A stretch of 64,000 bases of DNA, taken from positions 3,078,501 to 3,142,500 of the forward strand of contig NZ_FMHZ01000002.1 of NCBI RefSeq assembly GCF_900090315.1, given 5' to 3'. Under the pieces are notes generated by a model, which saw only the letters and a program-made list of their open reading frames with translations, did not search any database and was not told the origin of the DNA. A program made the position numbers and the translations under genes. The DNA is from Micromonospora citrea (GTDB taxonomy: Bacteria; Actinomycetota; Actinomycetes; Mycobacteriales; Micromonosporaceae). Below are positions 35,799 through 44,528 of this stretch, piece by piece; position 1 is the stretch's first letter, and every line of letters begins with the position of its first letter.

Positions 35799-36952
35799 TT
35801 CTGGACCCCCGTCTCGCTCGCCCGGGTGGAGCCCGCGCCACCGGCGCCGGCCCCCGCCTCGGCTTCCTTGAGGTTGCGCTCCTGCGCCCCGGCCTCGTCG
35901 CCGGCGGGCTTGCCGTCGCCGGCCGGCGCGTTGGCCGCGGCGCCGGCGGCCTCCGCCGCCTGCGCGTCGCGGGGAGCCGGCGGCGTGGTGTCCGCCGGAA
36001 CCCTGGTGCCCGGCGCGTCGGGCACGGCGGTCGCCGCGTCGGGCTGCCGGGTCTCGGCGGCCCGCACCTCGGGCGACTTGTCGTCCGGCGCCTTCACGTC
36101 CCGGGTGGTGCTGCCGGCCGCCTGAGCCGGGGCGGCCGGCTCGCCGACGCCCGCGCTGCCGGGCGTACCCGTGGCGGGCCCGGCGCCGTTGCCGCTCGCC
36201 GGGGCGGGAGCCGGCTTCGCGGCGGCCTCGCTCCGGGCCTTCGCCTCGGCGGCGGCTTTGTCGGCCTCGGCCTTGCTCCGGATCGGGGTGTTCGGGTCGA
36301 AGCCCGGCACCGAGATGCCGTGCTCCTGCGCCAGCCGCAGGCCGCGCAGGGTGGGCTCCCCCGGCCCGCCGTCGGCGACCGCGCCCTCGCGCTCGTCGGC
36401 GAAGCCGGCGAGCTGCACCGCCATCTCCTTGAGCGTGCAGAGCCGGGCGCCCCGGGTCGGCATCGGCCGGCCGCCGGCGCGCAGCTCGTCGACCACGCCC
36501 CGCGCGGTCTGCGGGTCCACGTTGTCGAAGAAGTCGTAGTTGACGGTCATCACGGGCCCGTAGTCGCAGGCCGCCAGGCACTCCGCGTGCTCCAGGGTGA
36601 TCCTGCCGTCGGCGGTGGTCTCGTCGTGCCCGACGCCGAGGTGCTCGGCGAGGGTGTCGTAGACCTCCTGGCCGCCGAGCACGTTGCACATCGTGTTGGT
36701 GCAGACGCTCACCAGGTAGTCGCCGGTCGGCCGGCGCTTGTACATGGTGTAGAAGGTGGCGACCGCACCGACCTGGGCCTTGTTCAGGCCCAGCACCTCG
36801 GCGCAGAACTCCACGCCGGCCGGCGAGACGTAGCCCTCCTCGGCCTGCACCAGGTGCAGCAGCGGCAGCAGCGCCGAGCGGGACCGGTCGGCCGGGTAGC
36901 GGGCGATGATCTCCCGTGCCCGTTCGCGGGTCTCGTCAGTGAAAACACTCAT
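35795..36952 (-). CDS. nuoE: NADH-quinone oxidoreductase subunit E with a long disordered C-terminal tail
   Basis: 385 residues. The thioredoxin-like [2Fe-2S] domain (cluster N1a) has Cys84, Cys89, Cys125 and Cys129 (VCTNTMC, CLAAC). After about residue 225 the protein continues for some 155 residues of Ala/Pro/Glu/Lys-rich low-complexity sequence, far beyond the usual NuoE length of 160-250. The ATG at 36952 is favoured because GGAAGG lies 9 bp upstream. It overlaps the stop of a 37-codon junction mini-ORF by one base. Confidence 0.95.
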   Translation of the reverse strand: MSVFTDETRERAREIIARYPADRSRSALLPLLHLVQAEEGYVSPAGVEFCAEVLGLNKAQVGAVATFYTMYKRRPTGDYLVSVCTNTMCNVLGGQEVYDTLAEHLGVGHDETTADGRITLEHAECLAACDYGPVMTVNYDFFDNVDPQTARGVVDELRAGGRPMPTRGARLCTLKEMAVQLAGFADEREGAVADGGPGEPTLRGLRLAQEHGISVPGFDPNTPIRSKAEADKAAAEAKARSEAAAKPAPAPASGNGAGPATGTPGSAGVGEPAAPAQAAGSTTRDVKAPDDKSPEVRAAETRQPDAATAVPDAPGTRVPADTTPPAPRDAQAAEAAGAAANAPAGDGKPAGDEAGAQERNLKEAEAGAGAGGAGSTRASETGVQK

Positions 36953-37065
36953 CAGCGTCGCCTTCCGTTCGCGACCGGGCACGCCTCTGCCCGCGACTGC
37001 GGGGCTCGCTCCGCTCTCTCCTCGCGCGGGCGACTGGGGCTCGCAAGCTCACTCCTCGCGCTCAC
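36952..37065 (-). CDS. Junction mini-ORF (VSARSEL type) between nuoD and nuoE
   Basis: A 37-codon frame beginning [17 protein letters not shown] and ending VANGRRR. Its GTG overlaps the nuoD stop (GTGA at 37062-37065) and its TGA overlaps the nuoE ATG (TGATG). The first ten codons match the nuoJ/K repeat exactly, and the GCGAACGGAAGG end corresponds to that unit's end; between them lies a 54-bp Arg/Glu-rich insertion that again contains repeat-like GCGGAGCGAGCCCCGCAGTCGCG (in part). It looks like two merged, diverged units. Confidence 0.4.
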   Translation of the reverse strand: MSARSELASPSRPREERAERAPQSRAEACPVANGRRR

Positions 37066-38387
37066 CTGTCACACCCGCCCATGACGGGGTCCAGCGAGGC
37101 GCCGCCGGCGATCACGTCGGCGATCAGGCCGCCCTCGGCCATCGCCGGGAGGGCCTGGAGGTTGACGAAGCTCGGCTCCCGGTAGTGCACCCGGTACGGC
37201 CGGGTGCCACCGTCGGAGACCGCGTGCACGCCCAGCTCGCCCCGGGGCGACTCGATGCCGACGTAGACCTGGCCCGGCGGCACCCGGAAGCCCTCGGTGA
37301 CGAGCTTGAAGTGGTGGATCAGCGACTCCATCGACTGACCCATGATCTTGGCGACGTGCTCCAGCGAGTTGCCCATGCCGTCGACGCCGATGGCGAGCTG
37401 CGCCGGCCAGGCGATCTTCTTGTCGGCCACCATCACGGGGCCCGGCCGGAGCCGGTCCAGCGCCTGCTCGACGAGCTTGAGCGACTCGCGGATCTCGGCG
37501 AGCCGGACCAGGTAGCGGCCCCACACGTCGCCGTCGGTGTGCGTCGGGACGTCGAACTCGTACGTCTCGTAGCCGCAGTACGGCATCGTCTTGCGCAGGT
37601 CCCAGGCCAGGCCGGCGGAGCGCAGCACCGGGCCGGTCACGCCGAGCGCGACGCATCCGGTGACGTCGAGCACCGCCACGTTCTTCGTCCGCTCGAGCCA
37701 GATCGGCTGACCGGAGAGGAGGCTCTCGTACTCCTTGAGCTTCTTCGGCATCAGCTTCAGGAACTCGCGGATCTTGACGACCGCCTCGTCCGGCACGTCC
37801 TGCGCCACGCCGCCCGGCCGGACGTACGCGTGGTTCATCCGCAGGCCGGTGATGATCTCGAAGATCTCCAGGATGTGCTCACGCTCGCGGAAGCCGTAGA
37901 GCATCATGTTGATCGCGCCCAGCTCCATGGCGGTGGTCGCCACCCAGACCAGGTGCGAGGAGATCCGGTTGAGCTCCATCATCAGCACCCGGATGACGGT
38001 GGCCCGCTCGGTGATCTGCTCCTCGATGCCCAGCAGCTTCTCCACCGCCAGCGCGTACGCCGTCTCGTTGAACAGCGGGGAGAGGTAGTCCATCCGGGTC
38101 ACGAAGGTGCTGCCCTGGACCCAGTTGCGGTATTCGAGGTTCTTCTCGATGCCGGTGTGCAGGTAGCCGACGACCGAGCGGGCCTCGCGGACCGTCTCGC
38201 CCTCCAGCTCCAGGATCAGCCGGAGCACGCCGTGCGTCGACGGGTGCTGCGGGCCCATGTTGACGACGATCCGCTCGTCGTTGATCGGGTCGGCGCCCGA
38301 CACGACGCTGTCCCAGTCGCCACCGGTGACGGTGAAGACCCTGCCCTCGGTGGTGTCGCGCTCGGTGGCGTAGTTCGACGTGGTCAC
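37062..38387 (-). CDS. nuoD: NADH-quinone oxidoreductase subunit D
   Basis: A 441-residue peripheral subunit homologous to the large subunit of NiFe hydrogenases, lining the quinone cavity. [15 protein letters not shown] contains the quinone-contacting His; [18 protein letters not shown] and [10 protein letters not shown] are also diagnostic. It is separate from NuoC, unlike E. coli where they are fused. GTG overlaps the nuoC TGA. The stop codon is inside the GTGAGCGCGAGG of the following junction element. Confidence 0.97.
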   Translation of the reverse strand: MTTSNYATERDTTEGRVFTVTGGDWDSVVSGADPINDERIVVNMGPQHPSTHGVLRLILELEGETVREARSVVGYLHTGIEKNLEYRNWVQGSTFVTRMDYLSPLFNETAYALAVEKLLGIEEQITERATVIRVLMMELNRISSHLVWVATTAMELGAINMMLYGFREREHILEIFEIITGLRMNHAYVRPGGVAQDVPDEAVVKIREFLKLMPKKLKEYESLLSGQPIWLERTKNVAVLDVTGCVALGVTGPVLRSAGLAWDLRKTMPYCGYETYEFDVPTHTDGDVWGRYLVRLAEIRESLKLVEQALDRLRPGPVMVADKKIAWPAQLAIGVDGMGNSLEHVAKIMGQSMESLIHHFKLVTEGFRVPPGQVYVGIESPRGELGVHAVSDGGTRPYRVHYREPSFVNLQALPAMAEGGLIADVIAGGASLDPVMGGCDR

Positions 38388-39121
38388 TGGTACGACCTCC
38401 GCTGGTCCGGCGGTGGAATTTCAGCGCCCTTGTACTCGACGGGGACGCCGCCGAGCGGGTAGTCCTTGCGCTGCGGGTGCCCCTCCCAGTCGTCCGGCAT
38501 GAGGATCCGGGTCAGGTTGGGGTGGCCGTCGAAGACGACGCCGAACATGTCGTACGCCTCGCGCTCCTGCCAGTCCGCCGTCGGATAGACCGAGGTGACG
38601 CTCGGCAGGTGCGGGTCCTCGGCGGGGACCGCGGCCTCCAGCCGCACCCGGCGGCGGTAGGTCATCGAGGTGAGCTGGTAGACGACGTGCAGCCGGCGGG
38701 AGTCGGCGCCGAGGTAGTCCACCCCGGACACCGAGGAGCACAGCTCGAAGCGGAGCGCCAGGTCGTCGCGCATCACCTGGCAGACCTCGGCGATCCGCTC
38801 CGGGCGCACGTGCAGGGTCAGCTCGCCCCGGTCGACCACGACCTTCTCGATGGCGTCGGCGAAGGCCGGGTACGCCTCCTCCAGCGCGTCGCGCACCTCG
38901 TCGAAGTACCCGCCGTACGGCCGGGGGGCGTCCTCGACGGTGCGGCGCGGACGGACCAGGCCGCCGAAGCCGGACACGTCGCCGGAGCCCTGGTTGCCGA
39001 ACATGCCCCGGCCGGCCGGGCTGGCCGGCGGGTACTCGGCCGGTGCGGTGCTGCTGGCGCCGGCCGGCGTGACCGGTACCGGCACGCCGCCGTCGTTCGG
39101 CTTGTCGTTAGGTGCGGTCAC
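38384..39121 (-). CDS. nuoC: NADH-quinone oxidoreductase subunit C
   Basis: A 245-residue peripheral subunit. The conserved [44 protein letters not shown] region (about 190-230) is clear NuoC. The first 60 residues are a Pro/Ala/Gly-rich low-complexity extension. GTG start overlaps the nuoB stop (GTGA at 39118-39121). Confidence 0.97.
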   Translation of the reverse strand: MTAPNDKPNDGGVPVPVTPAGASSTAPAEYPPASPAGRGMFGNQGSGDVSGFGGLVRPRRTVEDAPRPYGGYFDEVRDALEEAYPAFADAIEKVVVDRGELTLHVRPERIAEVCQVMRDDLALRFELCSSVSGVDYLGADSRRLHVVYQLTSMTYRRRVRLEAAVPAEDPHLPSVTSVYPTADWQEREAYDMFGVVFDGHPNLTRILMPDDWEGHPQRKDYPLGGVPVEYKGAEIPPPDQRRSYQ

Positions 39122-39789
39122 TTGACGCCCCCGTGCAGGTGGTTCTGGGCCTTCATCCAGTTCTCGATCCGCAGCTGCTCCTCGCGCCCCTCGCGGACCG
39201 CCTTGGTCCACTCGGCCCGCCGGGCCTTGTCGCTGCGGTACGACGACGGCATCGAGCCGTACGGGACGACCGGGACGTCACCGCGGGCCTGACGCGCCTC
39301 GAGCATCTTGCGGCCGTTCGGGCCGAGCGGCTCGTGCATGATCTTCTCGCGCAGCTTGAGGACCGCGTCGATGAGCATCTCGGGCCGGGGCGGGCAGCCG
39401 GGCAGGTACATGTCGACCGGGACGATGTGGTCGACGCCCTGCACGATGGCGTAGTTGTTGAACATGCCGCCGCTGCTGGCGCAGACGCCCATCGAGATCA
39501 CCCAGCGGGGCTCCGCCATCTGGTCGTAGATCTGGCGCAGCACCGGGGCCATCTTCTGGCTCACCCGGCCGGCCACGATCATCAGGTCGGCCTGCCGGGG
39601 CGACGCCCGGAAGACCTCCATGCCCCAGCGGCCCATGTCGTAGTGCGGGCCACCGGCGGCCATCATCTCGATGGCGCAGCAGGCCAGGCCGAAGGTGGCC
39701 CCCCAGACCGACGTCTTCCGCGACCAGTTGACCAGCTTCTCCACCGAGGTGAGCAGGACACCGGCGGGGAGCTTCTCCTCGATACCCAT
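39118..39789 (-). CDS. nuoB: NADH-quinone oxidoreductase subunit B
   Basis: A 223-residue subunit carrying the terminal [4Fe-4S] cluster N2: the vicinal cysteines in [11 protein letters not shown], plus [14 protein letters not shown] and [10 protein letters not shown]. It passes electrons to menaquinone. A charged C-terminal tail of about 50 residues follows the core. GGGAGGAA lies 7 bp before the ATG. Confidence 0.98.
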   Translation of the reverse strand: MGIEEKLPAGVLLTSVEKLVNWSRKTSVWGATFGLACCAIEMMAAGGPHYDMGRWGMEVFRASPRQADLMIVAGRVSQKMAPVLRQIYDQMAEPRWVISMGVCASSGGMFNNYAIVQGVDHIVPVDMYLPGCPPRPEMLIDAVLKLREKIMHEPLGPNGRKMLEARQARGDVPVVPYGSMPSSYRSDKARRAEWTKAVREGREEQLRIENWMKAQNHLHGGVK

Positions 39790-39803
39790 CTGAGGTTCCT
39801 CCC

Positions 39804-40169
39804 TCAGTCCCAGTCCAGGCCGCCGCGCCGCCACACGTAGGCGTACGCGACGAAGACCGCGACGATGAACAGGACCATCTCCACGAAGCCGAAGATCGGC
39901 AGGGCGTCGAACGAGACCGCCCAGGGGTAGAGGAAGATGATCTCGATGTCGAAGACGATGAAGAGCATCGCCGTCAGGTAGAACTTGATCGGGAACCGGC
40001 CGCCGCCGACCGGCTGCGGGCTGGGCTCGATGCCGCACTCGTACGCCTCGAGCTTGGCCTTGTTGTAACGCCGGGGACCGGCGAAGCGGGCGGCGCCCAC
40101 GGAGAACAGCGCGAACCCCGCGGCGAGGGCGAACAGCCCGATGATCGGTGCGTAAGGCGAGAGCGACAT
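39804..40169 (-). CDS. nuoA: NADH-quinone oxidoreductase subunit A
   Basis: A 121-residue, three-helix membrane subunit. [23 protein letters not shown] and [13 protein letters not shown] are NuoA signatures. It is the first gene of the operon. AGGAG precedes the ATG. The 134-bp upstream gap (40170-40303) contains an AT-rich run (AAAAATCACACTATTCAC at about 40209-40226) where the main nuo promoter probably lies. Confidence 0.97.
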   Translation of the reverse strand: MSLSPYAPIIGLFALAAGFALFSVGAARFAGPRRYNKAKLEAYECGIEPSPQPVGGGRFPIKFYLTAMLFIVFDIEIIFLYPWAVSFDALPIFGFVEMVLFIVAVFVAYAYVWRRGGLDWD

Positions 40170-40303
40170 CGTTTTCTCCTGCTCGTCCTTCCCTGCCCCT
40201 GGTCCTTGACAAAAATCACACTATTCACGTCCCTCGCGACGGTTGTCGGCGGGGGTCGATCCCTGCCCGCGCCAGCGGTCGTCACCGGCCGCCGGCGCGG
40301 CCG

Positions 40304-41581
40304 TCACACGGCCGGCGCCGCCTTCGTCATCGCGTTGATGACCCGGTCCATCGCGTCCCCGCCACGGGGGTCGGTCAGGTTGGCCAGCAGCTTGAGCACG
40401 AAGCGCATCAGCATCGGGTGCGGCATGCCGTGCTTCGTCGCCATCCGCATGATCTCCGGGCGGCCGATGAGCTTCACGAAGATGCCGCCGAGCCGGTAGT
40501 AGCCGCCGAAGCGGGCCTTCAGCTCCATCGGGTAGGCCGTCAGGGCGCGCTCGCGTTCGGCGCCGGCCGGGCGGGCGAGCGCCTGCACGGCGATCTCCGC
40601 GGCCAGCTCGCCGGACTCCATCGCGTACGCGATGCCCTCGCCGTTGAACGGGTTGACCATGCCGCCGGAGTCGCCGACCAGCATCACGCCCCGCGTGTAG
40701 TGCGGCACCCGGTTGAAGCCCATCGGCAGCGCGGCGCCGAGGATCGGCCCCTCCGCGTTCGCCTCGTCGGTCATGCCCCAGTCCGTCGGGGTGTTCGCCA
40801 GCCAGTCGGTGAGCAGCCGGCGGTAGTTGGTCTTGCCGAACGCGGACGAGGAGTTGAGCACGCCGAGGCCGACGTTGACCCGGCCGTCGCCCAGCCCGAA
40901 GATCCAGCCGTACCCGGGCAGCAGGTTGTCGCCGCTGTCCTTGCTGCGCAGCTCCAGCCAGGACTCGAGGTAGTTGTCGTCGTGCTTGGCGGGCGAGCGG
41001 TAGTAGCGCCGAACGGCGACGCCGATGGGCCGGTCCTCCCGCTTGACCAGCCCGAGGGCGAGCGGGAAGCGGCCGGAGACCCCGTCGGCCGCGACCACCA
41101 GCGGCGCGTGGAAGGTGGCGGGCTCCTTCTCCGGGCCGACCTCGGCCTCGACGCCGACCACCCGGCCGTCCGGGTCGAGCACCGGGCCGGTGACGTTCAC
41201 GCTGGTGCGCAGCTTGGCGCCGGCGGCGACGGCCCGCTGGGCGAGCAGGTCGTCGAAGTCCAGCCGGGTGCGCACCAGGCCGTAGTTGGGGAAGCTCGCC
41301 AGGTCGGGCCAGTCCAGCTCCAGCCGGACGCCGCCGCCGATCACCCGCAGGCCCTTGTTGTGCAACCAGCCGGCCTCGGGCGAGGTGTCCACGCCCATCC
41401 GGACCAGCTGCCGGACCGCACGCGGGGTCAGCCCGTCGCCGCAGACCTTCTCCCTGGGGAACTCGGTCTTCTCCAGCAGCAGCACCCGTACGCCGTGCCG
41501 AGCCAGGTGGTACGCGGTAGCCGACCCACCGGGACCGGCGCCCACGACGATCACGTCGGCGTCATGCTCCACCGCGGTCAT
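40304..41581 (-). CDS. Geranylgeranyl reductase family FAD-dependent oxidoreductase (MenJ-like)
   Basis: A 425-residue flavoprotein. The dinucleotide-binding loop VVGAGPGGSATAYHLA is at about 12-27. KVCGDGLTPRAV, ADGVSGRF and GDSGGMVNPFNGEGIAYAMESG are typical of the geranylgeranyl reductase family. Mycobacterial MenJ saturates one isoprene unit of menaquinone; the location between nuo and menG, and a polyprenyl synthase at the other end of nuo, support the same role here. It lies directly upstream of nuoA on the same strand and could be cotranscribed. Confidence 0.9.
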   Translation of the reverse strand: MTAVEHDADVIVVGAGPGGSATAYHLARHGVRVLLLEKTEFPREKVCGDGLTPRAVRQLVRMGVDTSPEAGWLHNKGLRVIGGGVRLELDWPDLASFPNYGLVRTRLDFDDLLAQRAVAAGAKLRTSVNVTGPVLDPDGRVVGVEAEVGPEKEPATFHAPLVVAADGVSGRFPLALGLVKREDRPIGVAVRRYYRSPAKHDDNYLESWLELRSKDSGDNLLPGYGWIFGLGDGRVNVGLGVLNSSSAFGKTNYRRLLTDWLANTPTDWGMTDEANAEGPILGAALPMGFNRVPHYTRGVMLVGDSGGMVNPFNGEGIAYAMESGELAAEIAVQALARPAGAERERALTAYPMELKARFGGYYRLGGIFVKLIGRPEIMRMATKHGMPHPMLMRFVLKLLANLTDPRGGDAMDRVINAMTKAAPAV

Positions 41582-41604
41582 CTCGCGCCTCCTCCCGCAT
41601 GCTC

Positions 41605-41653
41605 GTGAAATGCTTCACAAGCCAGACGGTGGGAGTCTATGACCGGTGTCATA
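41605..41653. promoter_or_regulatory. Two dyads upstream of the geranylgeranyl-reductase-family gene
   Basis: GTGAA-ATGC-TTCAC (41605-41618) and TATGAC-CGGT-GTCATA (41638-41653) both have perfect arms and lie 24 and 57 bp upstream of the ATG, inside an otherwise empty 203-bp gap. They could be operators controlling the menaquinone/nuo unit. Confidence 0.4.
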
Positions 41654-41784
41654 TCCGCGCCGGATCAGGGGTACCTAACTTGACGGAAACCTGTCCGGCG
41701 GGGCCGGGACCTGGCATCCGTCGAGGTCGGACGCGGTGTCCCCGACGGGTCGGGGCCGGGCCCGGCGAGGGAGGCGACGGGGCG

Positions 41785-42015
41785 TCAGTGCCCGGCGGAG
41801 GTGGCCGCGCCCAGGCCGGCGTCGAGCCGGATCGTCTCGGGCAGGTGGTCGCGGAGCGCGCCGCCGGCGGCGCGGTCCAGCGCGGCCAGCACCTCGGCCA
41901 CCACCTGACGGACATCGGCGGGATCCGCGCCGGCCAGCTCCCTGAGCTGGGCGATGAGTTCGGCGGCGTCGTCGTCGGTGGCCTCCGCCCCGGCCGCCTG
42001 GTCTGGTCCCGTCAT
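41785..42015 (-). CDS. Small hypothetical acidic protein, 76 aa
   Basis: An Ala/Asp/Glu-rich helical protein (AAELIAQLRELAGADPADVRQVV central part) that starts at an ATG without a strong ribosome binding site. I recognise no family. Codon third positions are GC-rich as in neighbours, and the gene lies in line with menG upstream and the reductase gene downstream on the same strand. It may be real but could be chance. Confidence 0.45.
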   Translation of the reverse strand: MTGPDQAAGAEATDDDAAELIAQLRELAGADPADVRQVVAEVLAALDRAAGGALRDHLPETIRLDAGLGAATSAGH

Positions 42016-42112
42016 GGGGCGAGCCTACGGGGCAAAGTGGACCTAAAACGGATATTCCCCGAAAAGGATGAGAGCAGGATCGTGCCGGCGGCGAGCGCGT
42101 CGACGCCGCCGG

Positions 42113-42823
42113 TCAGTCGCGGACCGCCCGGTGCAGCGCCGCCAGGCCGCCGGTGAGGTTCCGCCAGGCCACCGAGCCCCAGCCCGCCGCCTGGATGCGC
42201 TGCGCCAGCGCGGCCTGGTCCGGCCAGGCCCGGATCGACTCGATGAGATAGACGTACGCGTCGGGGTTGCTGGACACCACCCGCGCCGCCGTAGGCAGCC
42301 ACCGCATCAGGTGCGACAGGTAGGCGGTGCGGAAGAAGGGGTTGGTCGGGTGGCTCAGCTCGCAGATGACCAGCCGGCCCCCGGGCCGGGTGACCCGGGC
42401 GAACTCCCGCAGCGCCGCCTCGGTGTCGACCACGTTGCGCAGCGCGAACGAGATGGTCACCGCGTCGAAGACGCCGTCGGCGAAGGGCAGCCGCAGCGCG
42501 TCCCCGGCCAGCAGCGGCACCGCCGGGCGGGTGCGCTTGCCGGCGTACAGCATGCCCAGCGACAGGTCGGCGCCGACCGCGTACGCCCCGGAGCGGGCCA
42601 GTTCCTCGGTGGAGACGCCGGTGCCCGCGCCCACGTCCAGCACCCGCTCGCCGGGCAGCAGCCCGAGCGCCTCCCGGGTGGCCCGGCGCCACGCCCGGTC
42701 CCGGCCGGCCGTCATCACCGTGTTGGTCAGATCGTAGCGAGCGGCCACGCCGTCGAACATCGCGGCGACCTCGTGCGGCTGCTTGTCCAGGCCGGCGCGC
42801 TGGCCCTGCGGGGTACGGCTCAC
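42113..42823 (-). CDS. menG: Demethylmenaquinone methyltransferase (UbiE/MenG)
   Basis: A 236-residue SAM-dependent methyltransferase that performs the last step of menaquinone synthesis. [13 protein letters not shown] near the N-terminus, the SAM motif [25 protein letters not shown] and LVICELSHP are hallmarks of UbiE/MenG. The GTG at 42823 is chosen from family length; the upstream GGAGGG is very close to it. It belongs functionally with the reductase, polyprenyl synthase and mqn genes of this window. Confidence 0.94.
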   Translation of the reverse strand: MSRTPQGQRAGLDKQPHEVAAMFDGVAARYDLTNTVMTAGRDRAWRRATREALGLLPGERVLDVGAGTGVSTEELARSGAYAVGADLSLGMLYAGKRTRPAVPLLAGDALRLPFADGVFDAVTISFALRNVVDTEAALREFARVTRPGGRLVICELSHPTNPFFRTAYLSHLMRWLPTAARVVSSNPDAYVYLIESIRAWPDQAALAQRIQAAGWGSVAWRNLTGGLAALHRAVRD

Positions 42824-42870
42824 CCCTCCACTCTGCCAGCCCGACTCCGGCCGGCGGCCGGCGGGGCGGC

Positions 42871-43036
42871 GTGGCCCCGGCCGGTCGACGGGTCGGCGCG
42901 GCCCCGCCGGGCCCCCGCCGGTCGACGCGGCCCCGCCGGTCGACGCGCGACCCCGGGCGGCCGACGCCCGCAGCCCCGCAGGTCGACGCCCGCGGCCCCG
43001 GGCGGCCGGCGCGGCCCGGGCGGCCGGCGCAGCCCC
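42871..43036. repeat. Degenerate GC-rich repeat around GGTCGACG upstream of menG
   Basis: GGTCGACG occurs at 42883, 42920, 42938 and 42981, separated by variants of CGGCCCCGCCGG and CCCCGGGCGGCCGGCG. The gap between menG and the next gene (42824-43090) is filled by this simple sequence plus a terminator, and I see no gene in it. Confidence 0.6.
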
Positions 43037-43044
43037 GGGCACGC

Positions 43045-43080
43045 GACGGGGGCGGGATGGTCGCCCACCCCGCCCCCGTC
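43045..43080 (-). terminator. Terminator of the first LPXTG-type gene
   Basis: A 16-bp stem (43045-43060 with 43065-43080), one mismatch, loop TCGC, lies 10 bp after the stop. It is almost the same sequence as the hairpins at 44458 and 45926. Confidence 0.9.
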
Positions 43081-43090
43081 GGCGAGCGCG

Positions 43091-44335
43091 TCAGTCGGTC
43101 GACTTCTCGTCGCCGGGGGCGACCACGACGATGTCGCGCCGCCGGGAGACCAGCAGCAGCGCGCCGCCGGCCAGCAGCACGGCCGCGCCGATGCCGCCGA
43201 TCAGGCCGGCCTGCACGCCGGTCACCGGCAGGCCGCCGCCGCCCGTGCCGCCGCCCGGGGTCGTGGTCGGGGTCGGCTGCCCGGTCGGCCCGCCGCTCGG
43301 GGTCGGAGTCGGCTGGCCGCTCGGGGTCGGAGTCGGGGTCGGCTGCGCCGACAGGTCTACGAACGCCTCGAAGGTCGCGTGGTTGTCCATCGGGTCGGCC
43401 TCGGTGAAGGCCTTCCGCTGCGCGGGCCCGGCGGCCCGCGCCTTCCCCTCCGGCTCGCCCTCGGCGGCGTCCAGCCCGTACGCGAAGAGGTCGCCCTCCC
43501 GCAGCACCGGCTCGGTCACGTCGTCGTCGGCCTTCACCGTGACACCGGCCGTGTAGTACTGGCCCCGGCGGACGGTCACGCCGGCGTCCTCGCACAGCGC
43601 CCGCGCCCGGCCGAGGAACTCGTCCGCGGCACAGCCCTCCGGCAGGGTCACGAAGCTCAGACCCTTCGGCAGCATGAGGCCGTAGAAGAGACCGGTGGCC
43701 GGCCGGCTGCCGTCGTTGTAGACGGCCCAGTCCAGCGGGACGGTCTCGCCCCGGCGCACCGGCCGCAGGTCGGGCTCGTCGGTCACCGCTCCGTCGACCA
43801 CGACGTTGGCCTGGACGTCCTGCACCCAGGCGGTGAGGTCGTAGCCCGGCTTCGTCACCGTGACCGGCACTTCGATCTTCTCGTTGTTGTCCGGGTCCGG
43901 GTCGGCGGTGGCCGCACGGACGGTCACCGTCAACGTGCCGCCGTCACCCTTGCCGCCGGTGCTGAACAGCGGGATGCCGAAGTCCTCGCTGGTGCCGCCG
44001 CGCAGGTCGCCGAGGCGGCAGGTGAAGGTCCTGCCGGCCACCTCGCAGCCCTCCGGCACGACGTAGCCGACCCGCTTGGCCTTGAGGCCGCTGGTGTCCA
44101 CCTCGACCGTGACGCCCCTGGCGTCGACGCCGTCGCTGAGGTTCTGGACGGTGAACTTGAACGGCTTGGCCCTGGCCGCCTGCACGCCCTTGGCGAGGTG
44201 GTAGCTGGTCGGGGTCAGCGCGAGGTCCGCCTGGTCGGCGGCGTACGCCGGCACGGCGGCGGTGGTCAGGCCGCCCGCCGCGAGGAGCGCCACGGCGCCG
44301 GCGCGGGCCAGGGCCGAGCGGTGGAACAGGGTCAT
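43091..44335 (-). CDS. LPXTG-type cell-wall-anchored surface protein (paralogue 1)
   Basis: A 414-residue exported protein. Signal peptide 1-33 (ends VPAYAADQ). Two or three Ig-like beta domains with alternating DxDPDNNEKIEV and ATGLFYGLMLPKGLSF segments resemble DUF11/CARDB-type repeats. A Pro/Thr-rich stalk (PTPTPTPSGQPTPTPSGG) leads to LPVTG, a hydrophobic helix and RRR. Unusually, a further 14 residues follow, IVVVAPGDEKSTD, sharing PGDEK with its two paralogues. Presumably sortase-anchored or membrane-retained; the function is unknown and no sortase gene is in the window. Confidence 0.85.
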   Translation of the reverse strand: MTLFHRSALARAGAVALLAAGGLTTAAVPAYAADQADLALTPTSYHLAKGVQAARAKPFKFTVQNLSDGVDARGVTVEVDTSGLKAKRVGYVVPEGCEVAGRTFTCRLGDLRGGTSEDFGIPLFSTGGKGDGGTLTVTVRAATADPDPDNNEKIEVPVTVTKPGYDLTAWVQDVQANVVVDGAVTDEPDLRPVRRGETVPLDWAVYNDGSRPATGLFYGLMLPKGLSFVTLPEGCAADEFLGRARALCEDAGVTVRRGQYYTAGVTVKADDDVTEPVLREGDLFAYGLDAAEGEPEGKARAAGPAQRKAFTEADPMDNHATFEAFVDLSAQPTPTPTPSGQPTPTPSGGPTGQPTPTTTPGGGTGGGGLPVTGVQAGLIGGIGAAVLLAGGALLLVSRRRDIVVVAPGDEKSTD

Positions 44336-44457
44336 CGGTCCCCCGGGGGTTAGGGAAGAAACGGATGGTTGCGGAACCGAGCGGACCGTATCGAAGGTCG
44401 ACGCGGCGACGCCAGCACGGCGATCATCTTTCATCCGTCCGTCCGACCCGAACGGAC

Positions 44458-44491
44458 GGAGGGGCGGGACGGTCGCCCGTCCCGCCCCTCC
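44458..44491 (-). terminator. Terminator of the second LPXTG-type gene
   Basis: Perfect 15-bp stem (44458-44472 with 44477-44491) with loop TCGC, followed by no T-run. Core GGGCGGGAC-GG matches the other two in the cluster. Confidence 0.9.
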
Positions 44492-44528
44492 GGCGGAGTC
44501 CTGTGCACGCCCCACCCGGGGCCGCCCG

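Noticed and set aside
31999..35841. Long upstream extensions of nuoG (and likewise nuoF, nuoH, nuoC, nuoB frames)
   Set aside because: The frames stay open because of high GC content. Family length and overlapping stop/start codons place the true starts at 34482, 35798, 32002, 39121 and 39789.
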